From assembly GCF_024195285.1 (NCBI RefSeq), contig NZ_JALHBS010000002.1, forward strand, positions 1 through 47,396: 47,396 nt of DNA. Direction: 5' to 3'. Shown piece after piece: positions 32,798 to 43,318 of the stretch. The notes under the pieces are model-generated. The model had not been told where the DNA came from, searched no databases, and saw nothing but the letters and a program-made list of their open reading frames with translations. Numbering within the stretch: position 1 is the first letter of the stretch; each line of letters begins with the position of its first letter. Source of the stretch: Aurantimonas marianensis (lineage in GTDB: Bacteria > Pseudomonadota > Alphaproteobacteria > Rhizobiales > Rhizobiaceae). The position numbers and the translations under genes were made by a program.

Positions 32798-33493
32798 ATG
32801 CTGACCGTGTCGAATGTCGACCTCTACTATGGTGCCGCCCAGGCCTTGCGCGGTGTCTCACTCACCGCAAAACCCGGTGCGATCACCTGCGTGCTCGGTC
32901 GCAACGGCGTCGGCAAGACGTCGCTGTTGCGCGCCGTCGTCGGCCAGCAGCCGATCCGCGCCGGCCAGATCGCCCTCGACGGCGACGATCTCGGCCGCTC
33001 GGCGCCCTATGCGAGAGCGCGGAAGGGCATCGGCTTCGTGCCGCAGGGCCGCGAGATCTTCCCGCTGCTGACGGTCAGGGAGAATCTTCAGACCGGCTTC
33101 GCGCCGCTCAAATCCGCCGACCGGTCGATCCCCGAGCATGTTTTCGAGCTGTTCCCGGTTCTCGCCGACATGCTCGGCCGGCGCGGCGGCGATCTTTCCG
33201 GCGGCCAGCAGCAGCAACTCGCGATCGGCAGGGCGCTGGTGACCCGGCCCCGGCTGCTGGTTCTGGACGAGCCGACCGAGGGCATCCAGCCGTCGATCAT
33301 CAAGGATATCGGCCGGGCGATCCGCTATCTGAAGGACCAGTCCGGCCTCGCGATCCTGCTTGTCGAGCAATATCTCGATTTCTGCCGGGAGCTCGCCGAC
33401 CAGGTCTACATCATGGATCGCGGCGAGATCGTCTTCGACGGCCCCGCCGAGGGGCTCGACGATCCCGATGTTCGCAAGCATCTGACGGTTTGA
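32798..33493 (+). CDS. urtE: Urea ABC transporter ATPase UrtE
   Basis: A 231-residue ATPase of the LivF type: Walker A GRNGVGKTS, signature LSGGQQQQ, Walker B LLVLDEP and EGIQPS after it, which is characteristic of UrtE. It pairs with UrtD to power urea import. ureD follows 19 bases later, so transport and urease genes are probably co-transcribed. Confidence 0.96.
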   Translation: MLTVSNVDLYYGAAQALRGVSLTAKPGAITCVLGRNGVGKTSLLRAVVGQQPIRAGQIALDGDDLGRSAPYARARKGIGFVPQGREIFPLLTVRENLQTGFAPLKSADRSIPEHVFELFPVLADMLGRRGGDLSGGQQQQLAIGRALVTRPRLLVLDEPTEGIQPSIIKDIGRAIRYLKDQSGLAILLVEQYLDFCRELADQVYIMDRGEIVFDGPAEGLDDPDVRKHLTV

Positions 33494-33512
33494 ACTGGCG
33501 GAAGCCGCAAGG

Positions 33513-34403
33513 ATGCTGCAAGCACAAGATATGCAGACCCACCGCCCTCAAACGCGGGTGAATCGGCCGCCCGCCTCGCCGTCGCTTCCGGCCGAAGCCG
33601 GGCGTGTCGTTCCGATGCAGCGCGCGGCCGGCTCGGCGACAGCGGAATTCCAGGTGATCGAAGGCCGCACCCGTTTGAAGCGGCTGCACCAGTCCGGGTG
33701 CCTGAAACTGCGGTTTCCCCGCCTGCCACGGCCGGAGGCCGAGGCGATCCTGATCAACACGTCCGGCGGGCTGACTGGCGGCGACCGCATCGACCAGGCA
33801 TTCACCGTTTCCGATTGCGCCAGCCTGACGGTGACGACCCAGGCCTGCGAGCGCGTCTACCGGGCGGCGGAAGGCCATGCCGCCGTCGCGACGCGCATCG
33901 CCGTCGGGCCGGAGGCGCGTTTTTATTGGCTGCCGCAGGAAACCATCCTGTTCGATGGCGGGGCGGTCCGGCGCGCATTGGAACTCGAGGCCACCGAATC
34001 CTCCCGCTTCCTGTTGTGCGAGAGCGTGATCCTCGGACGCGAGCGCATGGGCGAGACTGTCGAGACCGGCATGTTCCGCGACCGCTGGCGCGTGCGCGTC
34101 GGCGGGCGGCTGGTCTTTGCCGACGATCTGCTGCTCGACGGCGCGATCGGCGAGCGAGCGAAACGGGCCGCGAGCCTTGCCGGAAACCGGGCTTTTGCCA
34201 CGTTGGTCGCGCAGGGACCCGGCGTCGAATGCGGTCTTAACGACATTCGCGCGATCATCGGGGAGGCAGGGGGCGCGAGCCTTGTCGATGGCTTGCTCGT
34301 CGCCCGCATCATGGCGCCTTCGGGTTTTCTGTTGCGCAAGCGGCTGGTGCCGCTGCTGTCGGCTCTGGCGAACGGGCCGCTGCCGCTTGTATGGTCGCTC
34401 TGA
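33513..34403 (+). CDS. ureD: Urease accessory protein UreD
   Basis: A 296-residue UreD/UreH protein, a scaffold for nickel insertion together with UreF and UreG. Family segments include [46 protein letters not shown] and [10 protein letters not shown]. The first 40 residues are an unconserved extension, so translation may start later, for example at the ATG encoding MQTHRP or near MQRAAG. It is directly downstream of urtE. Confidence 0.94.
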   Translation: MLQAQDMQTHRPQTRVNRPPASPSLPAEAGRVVPMQRAAGSATAEFQVIEGRTRLKRLHQSGCLKLRFPRLPRPEAEAILINTSGGLTGGDRIDQAFTVSDCASLTVTTQACERVYRAAEGHAAVATRIAVGPEARFYWLPQETILFDGGAVRRALELEATESSRFLLCESVILGRERMGETVETGMFRDRWRVRVGGRLVFADDLLLDGAIGERAKRAASLAGNRAFATLVAQGPGVECGLNDIRAIIGEAGGASLVDGLLVARIMAPSGFLLRKRLVPLLSALANGPLPLVWSL

Positions 34404-34425
34404 CGAACCGGCGAAGGATGGACGA

Positions 34426-34728
34426 ATGCAGCTGACCCCGCGCGAAAAGGACAAGCTCCTCATCTCCATGGCCGCCATCGTCGCGCGGCGCCGGCTGGAG
34501 CGGGGCGTCAAGCTGAACCACCCGGAGGCGATCGCGCTGATCAGCGACTTCGTCGTCGAGGGCGCGCGCGAGGGTCGCTCCGTGGCCGACCTGATGGAGG
34601 CGGGTGCCCATGTGATCACCCGCGATCAGGTGATGGACGGCATTGCCGAGATGATCCACGACGTTCAGGTCGAGGCGACCTTTCCGGACGGCACCAAGCT
34701 GGTGACGGTGCACGAGCCGATCCGCTGA
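34426..34728 (+). CDS. ureA: Urease subunit gamma
   Basis: A 100-residue protein matching UreA along its full length: [47 protein letters not shown] and TVHEPIR. It is one of the three structural subunits of nickel urease. It is separated from ureB by about 1.5 kb that contains a minus-strand gene and ureJ, so the structural genes are not contiguous here. Confidence 0.97.
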   Translation: MQLTPREKDKLLISMAAIVARRRLERGVKLNHPEAIALISDFVVEGAREGRSVADLMEAGAHVITRDQVMDGIAEMIHDVQVEATFPDGTKLVTVHEPIR

Positions 34729-34777
34729 GGATCGGCGAGGGCATCGGCCGAACCGCCCAGCCCACGAAGATGATCGA

Positions 34778-35104
34778 TCAGCTGCCCTGCTGGAGGTCCT
34801 CGTCGTCCCCGCCGGCCTGATTTTGGTCCGAGGCGTCGGTCGTCGGCATCGTCATGCTCGAAGGGTCGCTCGCGGCCGCTTTCTCGGCTTCCTCAAGCGA
34901 CGAGACGGCGATCGGTGCAACAGCGGCGGCGAGGTGGTTCCGCGGCGTTCCGCCGATGAACCGATAGCCCTGCTCGACCGTGGAATAGTAGGCGGCCCCG
35001 ACGATTCCGTTCATGGTAACAGTTCGCATCATCACCGGGTCGCCGGACCCCGCCGATCCGGTCCATGCGAGAAGTATCGCCGCGATCACGCATGATCTCA
35101 GCAT
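34778..35104 (-). CDS. Hypothetical exported protein inside the urease cluster
   Basis: A 108-residue protein with a signal peptide (LRSCVIAAILLAWTGSAGSG), a short conserved-looking centre (MNGIVGAAYYSTVEQGYRFIGG) and an acidic, polar tail. GGAAGGGAG upstream supports the ATG at 35104. It is on the strand opposite to the urease genes, between ureA and ureJ. I do not recognise a family. Confidence 0.65.
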   Translation of the reverse strand: MLRSCVIAAILLAWTGSAGSGDPVMMRTVTMNGIVGAAYYSTVEQGYRFIGGTPRNHLAAAVAPIAVSSLEEAEKAAASDPSSMTMPTTDASDQNQAGGDDEDLQQGS

Positions 35105-35463
35105 GAGGTCGACTCCCTTCCGTTGTCGGCCATCACGGTTCCGATCGTTGTTTGTCGGAACTTTGCGATGGCCTTGGCCGATCCTATCCGGCGCCGAAGC
35201 GCGGCGTCGATGGGTTGGCTCCACGCACAGAATAACAGATGCGTGTGTGGAGAGTTTCCTTCTTGCCTCGACCGTCCTGCCGCTGCGTTAGCAAACTCCT
35301 TCCTGGAACAGGAGACTTCGTTCTTTGACGCGATGCGGAAAAGTGACGAGAAACCCTTTGACAGCTGCATTGCGGCCTTCCATGATCCGCACAGCAACCC
35401 GGCAGAATGCCGGGCGGGACGCGACCCAATCCGGGGCGCCTGTCGACCAAACGAGGGACAATT
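35105..35463. other. Divergent intergenic region before ureJ
   Basis: This 359-base gap separates the minus-strand exported protein gene from ureJ. It holds the ribosome site of the former at its left edge and the candidate ureJ promoter at 35358-35386 on the right. Short readings across it lack gene-like features. An imperfect CACGCA/TGCGTG inverted repeat lies around 35222-35246. Confidence 0.5.
35358..35386 (+). promoter_or_regulatory. Candidate sigma-70 promoter for ureJ-ureB
   Basis: A consensus TTGACA (35358-35363) and CATGAT (35381-35386) are 17 bases apart, upstream of ureJ. The -35 is perfect and the -10 matches four of six positions. This would give the ureJ-ureB part its own constitutive promoter apart from the sigma-54 one at urtA. 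Confidence 0.45.
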
Positions 35464-36039
35464 ATGCTCAAGCGCCTTTCACTCGCCGCCGCCACGCTTT
35501 TTGCCGCGACGGTGCCCGCCTTTGCCCATATCAATCCGGCCGAGCATGGCTCGCTGGTCACCGGCTTCGTGCATCCGCTGCTGGGCTGGGATCACATGCT
35601 GGTCATGGTCGCCGTCGGCATCTGGGCGGCGATGATCGGCGGTCGCGCCTTGTGGGCGGTCCCGCTCGCCTTCGTCGCTGTGATGAGCGCCGGCTTCGCC
35701 CTGGCGGTCGCTGGAATCGCGCTGCCCTTCGTCGAGCCGGTGGTGCTCGCCTCGGTCGTCGCGCTCGGCCTCTTGATCGCCATGGCGGTAAAGCTGCCGG
35801 TTTCGCTCGCCGCGACGATCGTTGGTGCCTTCGCGTTGTTTCACGGGGCGGCGCATGGCGCCGAACTCGGCGCGTCCGGGGCCGCAATCTTCGGCCTCAG
35901 CTTTGCGATGGCGACGGCGTTGCTGCATGGCGGCGGATTGCTGCTCGGCAACACTCTGGTCCGGACGGCGAATCCAATCCTGCTGCGGGCGATCGGCGCG
36001 CTGTCGGCCGGCGCCGGCCTCTATCTGATGGCCGGCTGA
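35464..36039 (+). CDS. ureJ: HupE/UreJ family membrane protein
   Basis: A 191-residue integral membrane protein with an N-terminal signal (LAAATLFAATVPAFAH) and about six helices. HPLLGWDHMLVM and FHGAAHGAEL are the His-rich motifs of the HupE/UreJ family, thought to take up nickel. Location between ureA and ureB supports nickel supply for urease. A 40-residue membrane peptide gene follows 43 bases later. Confidence 0.92.
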   Translation: MLKRLSLAAATLFAATVPAFAHINPAEHGSLVTGFVHPLLGWDHMLVMVAVGIWAAMIGGRALWAVPLAFVAVMSAGFALAVAGIALPFVEPVVLASVVALGLLIAMAVKLPVSLAATIVGAFALFHGAAHGAELGASGAAIFGLSFAMATALLHGGGLLLGNTLVRTANPILLRAIGALSAGAGLYLMAG

Positions 36040-36082
36040 TCGTCCGCGACCTTCGAGCCGCGCCGGGCGGCGGGGAGATGTC

Positions 36083-36205
36083 ATGCCGGAATTCCTGCGC
36101 GCGCCGCAGCCGGTCGGGGAATACGATCTGATGGCGATCGGCCCGGTGCTCCTTGCCGTGCTCGTCATCCTGGGGCTGCGCAAGGTCTGGAGCCATTGGT
36201 CATGA
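36083..36205 (+). CDS. 40-residue single-pass membrane peptide between ureJ and ureB
   Basis: A short gene with ATG at 36083, preceded by GGGGAG at good spacing, and stop TGA at 36203-36205 that overlaps the ureB ATG (ATGA). The product begins [15 protein letters not shown], has a single hydrophobic helix ([17 protein letters not shown]), and ends in a basic RKVWSHWS tail. Predicted orientation is N-out, C-in. Its ribosome site, membrane helix and coupling to ureB argue that it is real. The function is unknown; it may assist UreJ. Confidence 0.65.
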   Translation: MPEFLRAPQPVGEYDLMAIGPVLLAVLVILGLRKVWSHWS

Positions 36206-36507
36206 TCCCCGGCGAAATCATCACTGCAAAGGGCGACATCGTCCTCAACGAGGGCGCGACGCCCGTCACGCTCGAGGTCGCCAATACCGGCGACCGGCCG
36301 ATCCAGATCGGCAGCCACTACCACTTCGCCGAGACCAATCCGGCGCTCGCCTTCGACCGGGCTGCGGCGCGCGGCATGCGCCTCGACATCGCCGCCGGCA
36401 CGGCCGTGCGCTTCGAGCCGGGGCAGACGCGCGAGGTGACGCTGGTGCCGCTCGGCGGCGCACGCAAGATCCATGGCTTCAACGGCAAGGTGATGGGGGC
36501 GCTCTGA
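36202..36507 (+). CDS. ureB: Urease subunit beta
   Basis: A 101-residue protein matching Ure[64 protein letters not shown] and HGFNGKVMG. It packs with UreA and UreC in the urease trimer. The ATG at 36202 gives the canonical MIPGE start; a TTG six bases earlier is unlikely. The next urease gene, ureC, lies 2 kb downstream. Confidence 0.96.
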   Translation: MIPGEIITAKGDIVLNEGATPVTLEVANTGDRPIQIGSHYHFAETNPALAFDRAAARGMRLDIAAGTAVRFEPGQTREVTLVPLGGARKIHGFNGKVMGAL

Positions 36508-36547
36508 GGCGGCCGCGCCAGCCTCGCGATGCAATTGTTCAGCCTGT

Positions 36548-36564
36548 GCCTGATCCGATCAGGC
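36548..36564. promoter_or_regulatory. 17-bp perfect palindrome, candidate operator
   Basis: GCCTGATC-C-GATCAGGC has eight-base arms about one central base, between ureB and the cyclase-family gene and 30 bases before the latter's ATG. The one-base centre argues for a dimeric repressor site rather than a terminator, although a smaller hairpin is possible. No regulator gene is adjacent. Confidence 0.4.
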
Positions 36565-36593
36565 CAGTGTGTTCTGCAAGGAGGAGGAAACCA

Positions 36594-37436
36594 ATGTGCA
36601 ACCAATGCGTGATCGAAGGCGTGAAGCGGACGATGCTCAGCCGGCGGCGGCTGCTCGGGGGCGGCGCGTCCGCGGCGGCGGCGCTCGGCCTGGCAGGGTC
36701 GGCCCTGGCTCAGGATGCCGCGAAGCCCGCTGTCGATGCCGGCAAGTCTCTCGCGGACATGGCGATCAGCGATCTGACCCATGAGCTCCATCCGGACTTT
36801 CCGACCTTCTTCGGCGAGCAGCAATTCTTCATGGAGCCGAAGTTCTCCTACGAAAAGGACAAGTTCAACCTGTTCGAGCTCCGGGTGAACGAGCACACCG
36901 GCACCCATGTCGACGCGCCGCTGCATTTTTCCGCCGACGGCCAGTCGGTCGCCGAGATCCCGGTCGAGAAGCTGATCGCGCCGCTGGTCGTCGTCGACAT
37001 CAAGGCCAAGGCGGCGGACGACGCGGACGCGCAGGTGACGCCCGACGACATCAAGGCCTGGACCGACGCCAATGGCGAGCTGCCGGAAAACTGCTGCGTG
37101 GCGATGAACTCGGGATGGCAGCAGCATCTCGATAGCGAAAAATTCCGCAACGCCGACGACAAGGGCGTGATGCATTTTCCCGGCTTTCATGTCGAGGCGG
37201 CGCAAATGCTGCTCGAAGGCTCCGCCGTCGGCATCGCCGTGGATACGCTGTCGCTCGATTTCGGCCAGTCGCCGGACTTCGCCGTGCATTATGCATGGCT
37301 GCCGGAAGGGCGCTGGGGCCTCGAATGCATCGCCAATCTCGACGCGATGCCGGCGGTCGGCGCCACCCTCATCCTTGGCGCGCCGAAGCACCGGGGCGGA
37401 TCCGGTGGGCCGTCGCGGGTGCTGGCATTGAGCTGA
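36594..37436 (+). CDS. Cyclase/kynurenine-formamidase-like hydrolase with TAT signal
   Basis: A 280-residue protein of the cyclase family (PF04199 type). A twin-arginine leader, SRRRLLGGGASAAAALGLAG, ends before ALAQDA, so export in folded form is expected. The metal motif NEHTGTHVDAPLHF and a later MHFPGFHVEAAQMLLE hold the conserved His and Asp residues. The family hydrolyses amides or lactones such as formylkynurenine. A clear GGAGGAGG ribosome site precedes the ATG. It has no obvious urease role and may be co-transcribed with the AhpD-like gene after it. Confidence 0.85.
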   Translation: MCNQCVIEGVKRTMLSRRRLLGGGASAAAALGLAGSALAQDAAKPAVDAGKSLADMAISDLTHELHPDFPTFFGEQQFFMEPKFSYEKDKFNLFELRVNEHTGTHVDAPLHFSADGQSVAEIPVEKLIAPLVVVDIKAKAADDADAQVTPDDIKAWTDANGELPENCCVAMNSGWQQHLDSEKFRNADDKGVMHFPGFHVEAAQMLLEGSAVGIAVDTLSLDFGQSPDFAVHYAWLPEGRWGLECIANLDAMPAVGATLILGAPKHRGGSGGPSRVLALS

Positions 37437-37448
37437 GGGGAGCGGGCC

Positions 37449-37847
37449 ATGGCGACGGCGCCGATCATCTCCGACGAGCAAGCCTCGCCCGAAATCCGGG
37501 CGGTGTTCGACGATATCCGCGCCGTCCGCGGCACCGACTTCGTCAACAATTTCTGGCGAGTGCTGGCGGCGGATCCCCACACGCTCAAGCGGACCTGGGA
37601 GGAGGTGAAGGCGGTGATGATCGCGCCGGGCGCGCTCGATCCGCTCACCCGCGAAATGCTCTACATCGCGGTCTCGGTGACCAATGGTTGCGGCTATTGC
37701 GCGCACTCGCACACGGCGGCGGCGAGGGCCAAGGGAATGACGGCCGAGCAGTATGGCGAGCTTCTGGCGATCGCCGGTCTCGCGGCAAAGACCAACCAGT
37801 TGGCCGACGCCCTGCAAGTGCCGATCGATCCGGAGTTTCTGGCCTGA
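37449..37847 (+). CDS. Carboxymuconolactone decarboxylase/AhpD family protein
   Basis: A 132-residue all-helical protein with the redox motif NGCGYCAHSHTAAA, where CxxC plus His matches AhpD-type peroxidase partners. Members act as thiol peroxidase reductants or as lactone decarboxylases; the CxxC favours the former. It begins 12 bases after the cyclase gene and probably shares its transcript. Its substrate is not evident. Confidence 0.88.
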   Translation: MATAPIISDEQASPEIRAVFDDIRAVRGTDFVNNFWRVLAADPHTLKRTWEEVKAVMIAPGALDPLTREMLYIAVSVTNGCGYCAHSHTAAARAKGMTAEQYGELLAIAGLAAKTNQLADALQVPIDPEFLA

Positions 37848-37879
37848 TTGAGGGGCAGAGAACCGGTGCTATGTCGAAC

Positions 37880-38314
37880 TCAACGCGCCGGCTTCGGCGC
37901 TCGGCGGATGATGGCGCGATGTGAGCCGGACGAACTGCCTCGCGTTACCGCGCTGCGGCCGATCGCGCTCGGACCGCTGCGGGCGAAGGCGCCGGCGTTG
38001 AGGCTGTTGAGGTCGGAGCGCCCCTCCATTGCCCTCAACTCTATCGGGACATCCGCACCCTGCCCGAAGCGGGGAACGATCGGCCGCAGATAGCTGTCGT
38101 CGTAATCGCGACCATAGGCGCGCTCCTCGATCGTGTCGCCGAAGACTTTGGCGCCGGGAATGCGCGGGCCCGCGGGCGGCGGCGCGCCAACGATCCGCGC
38201 GCCGGACATCGACATGCCCGGCACGTCCGCCATCGGACCGGGATCGAACGCCTGGGCAAAGACGGGCGCCGGCGCGCCCGCAAGAAGAAGGGCGAGAAAC
38301 GCAAAGCGGGACAC
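37880..38314 (-). CDS. Hypothetical exported protein upstream of ureC
   Basis: A 144-residue reading with a signal peptide (SRFAFLALLLAGAPAPVFAQ) and a Pro/Gly-rich mature part (GARIVGAPPPAGPRIPGAKV, DDSYLRPIVPRFGQG). The start is GTG at 38314, preceded by GGGGAG; the much longer reading on this strand runs through ureC and is not real. It belongs to no family I recognise. It lies convergent to the AhpD-like gene and divergent from ureC. Confidence 0.6.
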   Translation of the reverse strand: MSRFAFLALLLAGAPAPVFAQAFDPGPMADVPGMSMSGARIVGAPPPAGPRIPGAKVFGDTIEERAYGRDYDDSYLRPIVPRFGQGADVPIELRAMEGRSDLNSLNAGAFARSGPSAIGRSAVTRGSSSGSHRAIIRRAPKPAR

Positions 38315-38530
38315 GGCTACTCCCCTCAGACAAGGCGAACGATTCCGACGACCTGGCAGACATATTAGCCGGTCATGGCCGTCTGCCGGACATTTCACGA
38401 CAGTCTCGCCGATCCCATGAAAACTTGGAAGACAAGCTTTCGCGACCGCCTTATGGTCTTCAATGGTGCGACGCAGCGACGGACGATGCGGAGCGCCGAT
38501 CCTGTCCGGCCCCTCGACGCGAGATCGCCC
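38315..38530. other. Gap upstream of ureC
   Basis: A 216-base divergent gap. It contains a seven-base inverted repeat GGCAGAC/GTCTGCC (38355-38361 and 38381-38387) with a 19-base spacer. I found no convincing promoter boxes. A longer reading into it from ureC has no conserved residues before the [10 protein letters not shown] start. Confidence 0.4.
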
Positions 38531-40243
<1,713 letters not shown>

Positions 40244-40253
40244 AATTGGGTCC

Positions 40254-40715
40254 ATGGCCGAACCTGCACCGACACCCGACGCCGATCTCTACGAGCGCGA
40301 CTTCTACGCCTGGACGCAGGATCAGGCGGCGAAGTTGCGGGCGCGAGCGCACAATGCGATCGACTGGGAGAACGCGGCGGAGGAGATCGAGACATTGGGG
40401 CGGAGCGAGAAGCGTGAACTGGAAAGCCGCCTCGGCGTCCTTCTTCTCCACCTGCTGAAATGGCGGTATCAGCCGGAAGGGCGATCGAACAGTTGGCGGG
40501 GGACGATCAACGAACAGCGTCGGCGGATAGGCCGTGAAATCGTCGCCAGCCCCAGTCTCGCGGGCTATCCGGGCCAGATTCTCTACGAGGAATATCCTGA
40601 CGCCCGACTAAAGGCGGCTGGCGAGACCGGTCTGTCGGAGGAGACCTTTCCGCTCGATTGCCCGTTCACGATCGATCAGATCCTCCACGAGACTTTCTAC
40701 CCCGAGACCGACTGA
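40254..40715 (+). CDS. DUF29 family protein
   Basis: A 153-residue helical protein of the DUF29 family: LYERDFYAWTQDQAAKLRA, NAAEEIETLGRSEKRELESRL and HLLKWRYQPEGRSNSWRGTI are the family hallmarks. DUF29 proteins are common and often multicopy in Alphaproteobacteria and cyanobacteria; function unknown. It starts 10 bases after ureC and may ride on that transcript. Its 3' end overlaps the convergent gene on the other strand by about 50 bases. Confidence 0.9.
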   Translation: MAEPAPTPDADLYERDFYAWTQDQAAKLRARAHNAIDWENAAEEIETLGRSEKRELESRLGVLLLHLLKWRYQPEGRSNSWRGTINEQRRRIGREIVASPSLAGYPGQILYEEYPDARLKAAGETGLSEETFPLDCPFTIDQILHETFYPETD

Positions 40716-41367
40716 TGCATGCGCCGGGTCCGGCCGGCTCAGTCCCCGACGAGCTCGCGCTGTCATGGACAGTGACGCGATAGCCGGCGGCAAGGACGTC
40801 GACGCTGGGTTTCGGTGTGACCACCGTGAGCAGGCCGCCGGAGAGTTCGCCGACGCAGTCGTAGCCGCTGGCGCTCCAGCGCAGCAGGCGGCGCTTCCAG
40901 ATCAGCCATGGCGCGCCGTCGATCAGCACGAAGGCGCCGTCCGGGATGTCCGCGACCGCCTTCGTATGATGCACCTGTTCGCGCAGCCGTGATTTTACCC
41001 GATGGGCATGGAGCATGTCGTCCATGGCTTTGGCCGTGGGCGGTGCGTCGAGACAATGGGCCGTCGCCCAAGCGGTGCGGTAGGCGTTGAAATCCGCGCG
41101 GCGGCACTCCGCGCAAGGGCGATGGCCGCCCGCCAGCGCCGTCGCTTCGTCGAGAAAGAACAATTCGGTATAGCGGCCCGGCGTCATCGGCGTGCGCTTT
41201 CGACCGCGAAAGGCGAGTGTGCAGGCGATCCAGGCCTTGTGCTTCCAGCGGCTCCGGCCGAGTTCTCGGTTGCCATCATGGAGGATGCCGCGATTGCCCA
41301 TCAGCGTGCCCCGCGCCGGGTCGGCGATGATCTCGCCCAGCGGCGTCACGCGGTTTTGCAGCGGCAT
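40666..41367 (-). CDS. Conserved hypothetical protein with CxxC motif
   Basis: A 233-residue protein. A compact N-terminal region (MPLQNRVTPLGEIIADPARG, LMGNRGILHD, YTELFFLDEATALAGGHRPC) contains GHRPCAECRRADF, a CxxC motif of the kind that binds a metal. The family is widespread in Alphaproteobacteria as far as I recall, but I know no function. GGAG lies eight bases before the ATG. The last 30 residues are polar, low-complexity and overlap the DUF29 gene. It is on the strand opposite to the urease genes and divergent from ureE. Confidence 0.78.
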   Translation of the reverse strand: MPLQNRVTPLGEIIADPARGTLMGNRGILHDGNRELGRSRWKHKAWIACTLAFRGRKRTPMTPGRYTELFFLDEATALAGGHRPCAECRRADFNAYRTAWATAHCLDAPPTAKAMDDMLHAHRVKSRLREQVHHTKAVADIPDGAFVLIDGAPWLIWKRRLLRWSASGYDCVGELSGGLLTVVTPKPSVDVLAAGYRVTVHDSASSSGTEPAGPGACISRSRGRKSRGGSDRS

Positions 41368-41481
41368 GGTCGCTCCTCATGGTTTGCCCGTGGTAGAGGG
41401 CTGGCAGCTTGCTCGTCGCGGCCGTATCCTTGCCGCGAAGGCGACAGGGCGCGCGTAAGCGTGTGGAAGCAGGAAGATAGA

Positions 41482-41958
41482 ATGATCCTTGGCACTTCGG
41501 TCAAGCGCGCGGGCGAATGGACGTACGCCGCCGACACGATCACGCTTGACGAGACGGCGCGGCATCGCCGGCGCATGGCGATGGTCTCGGACGAGGGCAT
41601 CGCCTTTCTGCTCGATCTGCCCGAGGCGACGCTGCTGAGGGATGGCGACGCGATCCGGCTCGACGACGGCCGGTTGATCGCGGTGCGGGCAAAGCCCGAA
41701 GAACTTTATGAGATTCGCGGCAAGGATGCCCGGCATCTTCTCGCTCTTGCCTGGCAGATCGGCAACCGTCATCTGCCGGCGCAGCTTTTCGACGATTGCA
41801 TCCTGATCCGCCGCGACCCGGTCATTCGCGAGATGCTGTCCGGCCTCGGCGCGACGATCACCGAAGTGGAGGCCGGGTTCGACCCGGAAGGCGGCGCCTA
41901 TGAGGTGCACGGCCATGATCATGCTCACGAGCCTTCGGCCGAGACCGCAATCCGGTGA
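41482..41958 (+). CDS. ureE: Urease accessory protein UreE
   Basis: A 158-residue nickel metallochaperone. The N-terminal domain runs to about residue 75 (VSDEGIAFLLDLPEATLLRDGD), then the metal-binding domain with HLLALAWQIGNRHLP and a modest His-rich tail, YEVHGHDHAHEP. It delivers nickel to the UreG-UreF-UreD complex. It overlaps ureF by four bases (GTGA). Confidence 0.95.
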   Translation: MILGTSVKRAGEWTYAADTITLDETARHRRRMAMVSDEGIAFLLDLPEATLLRDGDAIRLDDGRLIAVRAKPEELYEIRGKDARHLLALAWQIGNRHLPAQLFDDCILIRRDPVIREMLSGLGATITEVEAGFDPEGGAYEVHGHDHAHEPSAETAIR

Positions 41959-42689
41959 GTGAAACCACATCCTTGACGAAGCAAGAGACGGCCGGCGACG
42001 CCGCGACCGTTCACCTGCCGCAATTGCTGACGCTGTTTTCGCCGGCCTTTCCGATCGGCGGCTTCGCGTGGTCGCATGGGCTGGAGACGGCGGTCGCAGA
42101 GGGGCTCCTCAACGACGCTGACAGTGTCGCCGACTGGATCGCGGTGCTGCTCGACCGGGGCAGCGGCTGGAACGATTGCGTGCTGCTTACGGAGGCGTGG
42201 CGCTCCGCGAAGGATGGAGACCCCGACCGGCTTGCCGCCGTGGCCGAACTGGCATTGGCGCTGGCTGGAAGCGCCGGACGGCGGGCCGAGACGCTGGCGC
42301 TGGGAACCGCCTTCGCGGAGGCATCGCGGCCGTGGCTCGATGCGTCAAGGCAGGGTTGGGCGGTCGGGGGACGTCAGGATGATAGCGCGGCCGCACCTTA
42401 CCCCGTCGCGGCGGGGCATCTCGCAGCCAGCGCCGGACTGCCCTTGGCTGACACGCTGCTCGGCTACTCGCACGGTTTCGCGGCCTCGCTCGTCTCGGCC
42501 GCCGTGCGTCTGGTTCCGCTGGCCCAAAGCGACGCGGTTCGGGTCCTGCGGCGGCTGGAGCCGGTCCTTCAGGCGACGGCCGAACGCGCCGCGCGATCGA
42601 CGCTGGACGATCTGGGTTCGGCGGCGCTAGGGTCCGACATCGCCGCACTGCGGCATGAAACGCTCCGAACGAGGCTCTTTCGGTCATGA
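41955..42689 (+). CDS. ureF: Urease accessory protein UreF
   Basis: A 244-residue helical protein with [21 protein letters not shown], the UreF signature, and [22 protein letters not shown] later. It acts as the gate for UreG GTPase during nickel insertion. The start is GTG at 41955 within the end of ureE; its stop overlaps the ureG ATG (ATGA). Confidence 0.95.
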   Translation: MSETTSLTKQETAGDAATVHLPQLLTLFSPAFPIGGFAWSHGLETAVAEGLLNDADSVADWIAVLLDRGSGWNDCVLLTEAWRSAKDGDPDRLAAVAELALALAGSAGRRAETLALGTAFAEASRPWLDASRQGWAVGGRQDDSAAAPYPVAAGHLAASAGLPLADTLLGYSHGFAASLVSAAVRLVPLAQSDAVRVLRRLEPVLQATAERAARSTLDDLGSAALGSDIAALRHETLRTRLFRS

Positions 42690-43318
42690 TCCACACAAAC
42701 GGCCCGCTCAGGGTCGGCATCGGCGGCCCGGTCGGCTCCGGCAAGACGACGCTGGTCGAGAAGCTCTGCAAGGCGGCGCGCGAGACATGGTCGATCGGGG
42801 TCGTCACCAACGACATCTATACGCGCGAGGACGCCGAGGCGCTGGTGCGGCTGCAGGCGCTGTCGTCCGACCGCATTATCGGGGTCGAGACCGGCGGCTG
42901 CCCGCACACCGCGATCCGTGAGGACGCCTCGATCAACATCGCCGCGATCCGCGATTTGCGGGCGCGGCATCCGGCCCTCGATCTGGTGCTGGTGGAATCG
43001 GGCGGCGACAATCTCGCCGCGACCTTTTCGCCGGACCTCGTCGATCTGTCGATCTACGTCATCTCGGTCTGTCAGGGCGACGATATCCCCAGGAAAGGCG
43101 GGCCGGCGATCAGCCGCTCGGACCTGCTCGTCATCAACAAGACCGATCTGGCGCCCCATGTCGGGGCCGATCTGGAGCGGATGCGGACCGACGCGGCCAG
43201 CGCGCGCGGCGAGCGGGCGACGCTGTTCGCCGACCTGTCGCGCGCCAAGGGCGTCGGCGACATTCTCGCCTTTCTCGCCGCTAAGGGCGGGCTGCCGGCG
43301 GTCGAGTCCGCCGCGTGA
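42686..43318 (+). CDS. ureG: Urease accessory GTPase UreG
   Basis: A 210-residue GTPase. The P-loop is [15 protein letters not shown]; the metal-binding Cys-Pro-His motif is [12 protein letters not shown]; base recognition is [10 protein letters not shown]. It drives GTP-dependent nickel insertion into urease. It overlaps the following deaminase gene by four bases, so urease maturation and purine breakdown genes are coupled. Confidence 0.97.
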   Translation: MIHTNGPLRVGIGGPVGSGKTTLVEKLCKAARETWSIGVVTNDIYTREDAEALVRLQALSSDRIIGVETGGCPHTAIREDASINIAAIRDLRARHPALDLVLVESGGDNLAATFSPDLVDLSIYVISVCQGDDIPRKGGPAISRSDLLVINKTDLAPHVGADLERMRTDAASARGERATLFADLSRAKGVGDILAFLAAKGGLPAVESAA

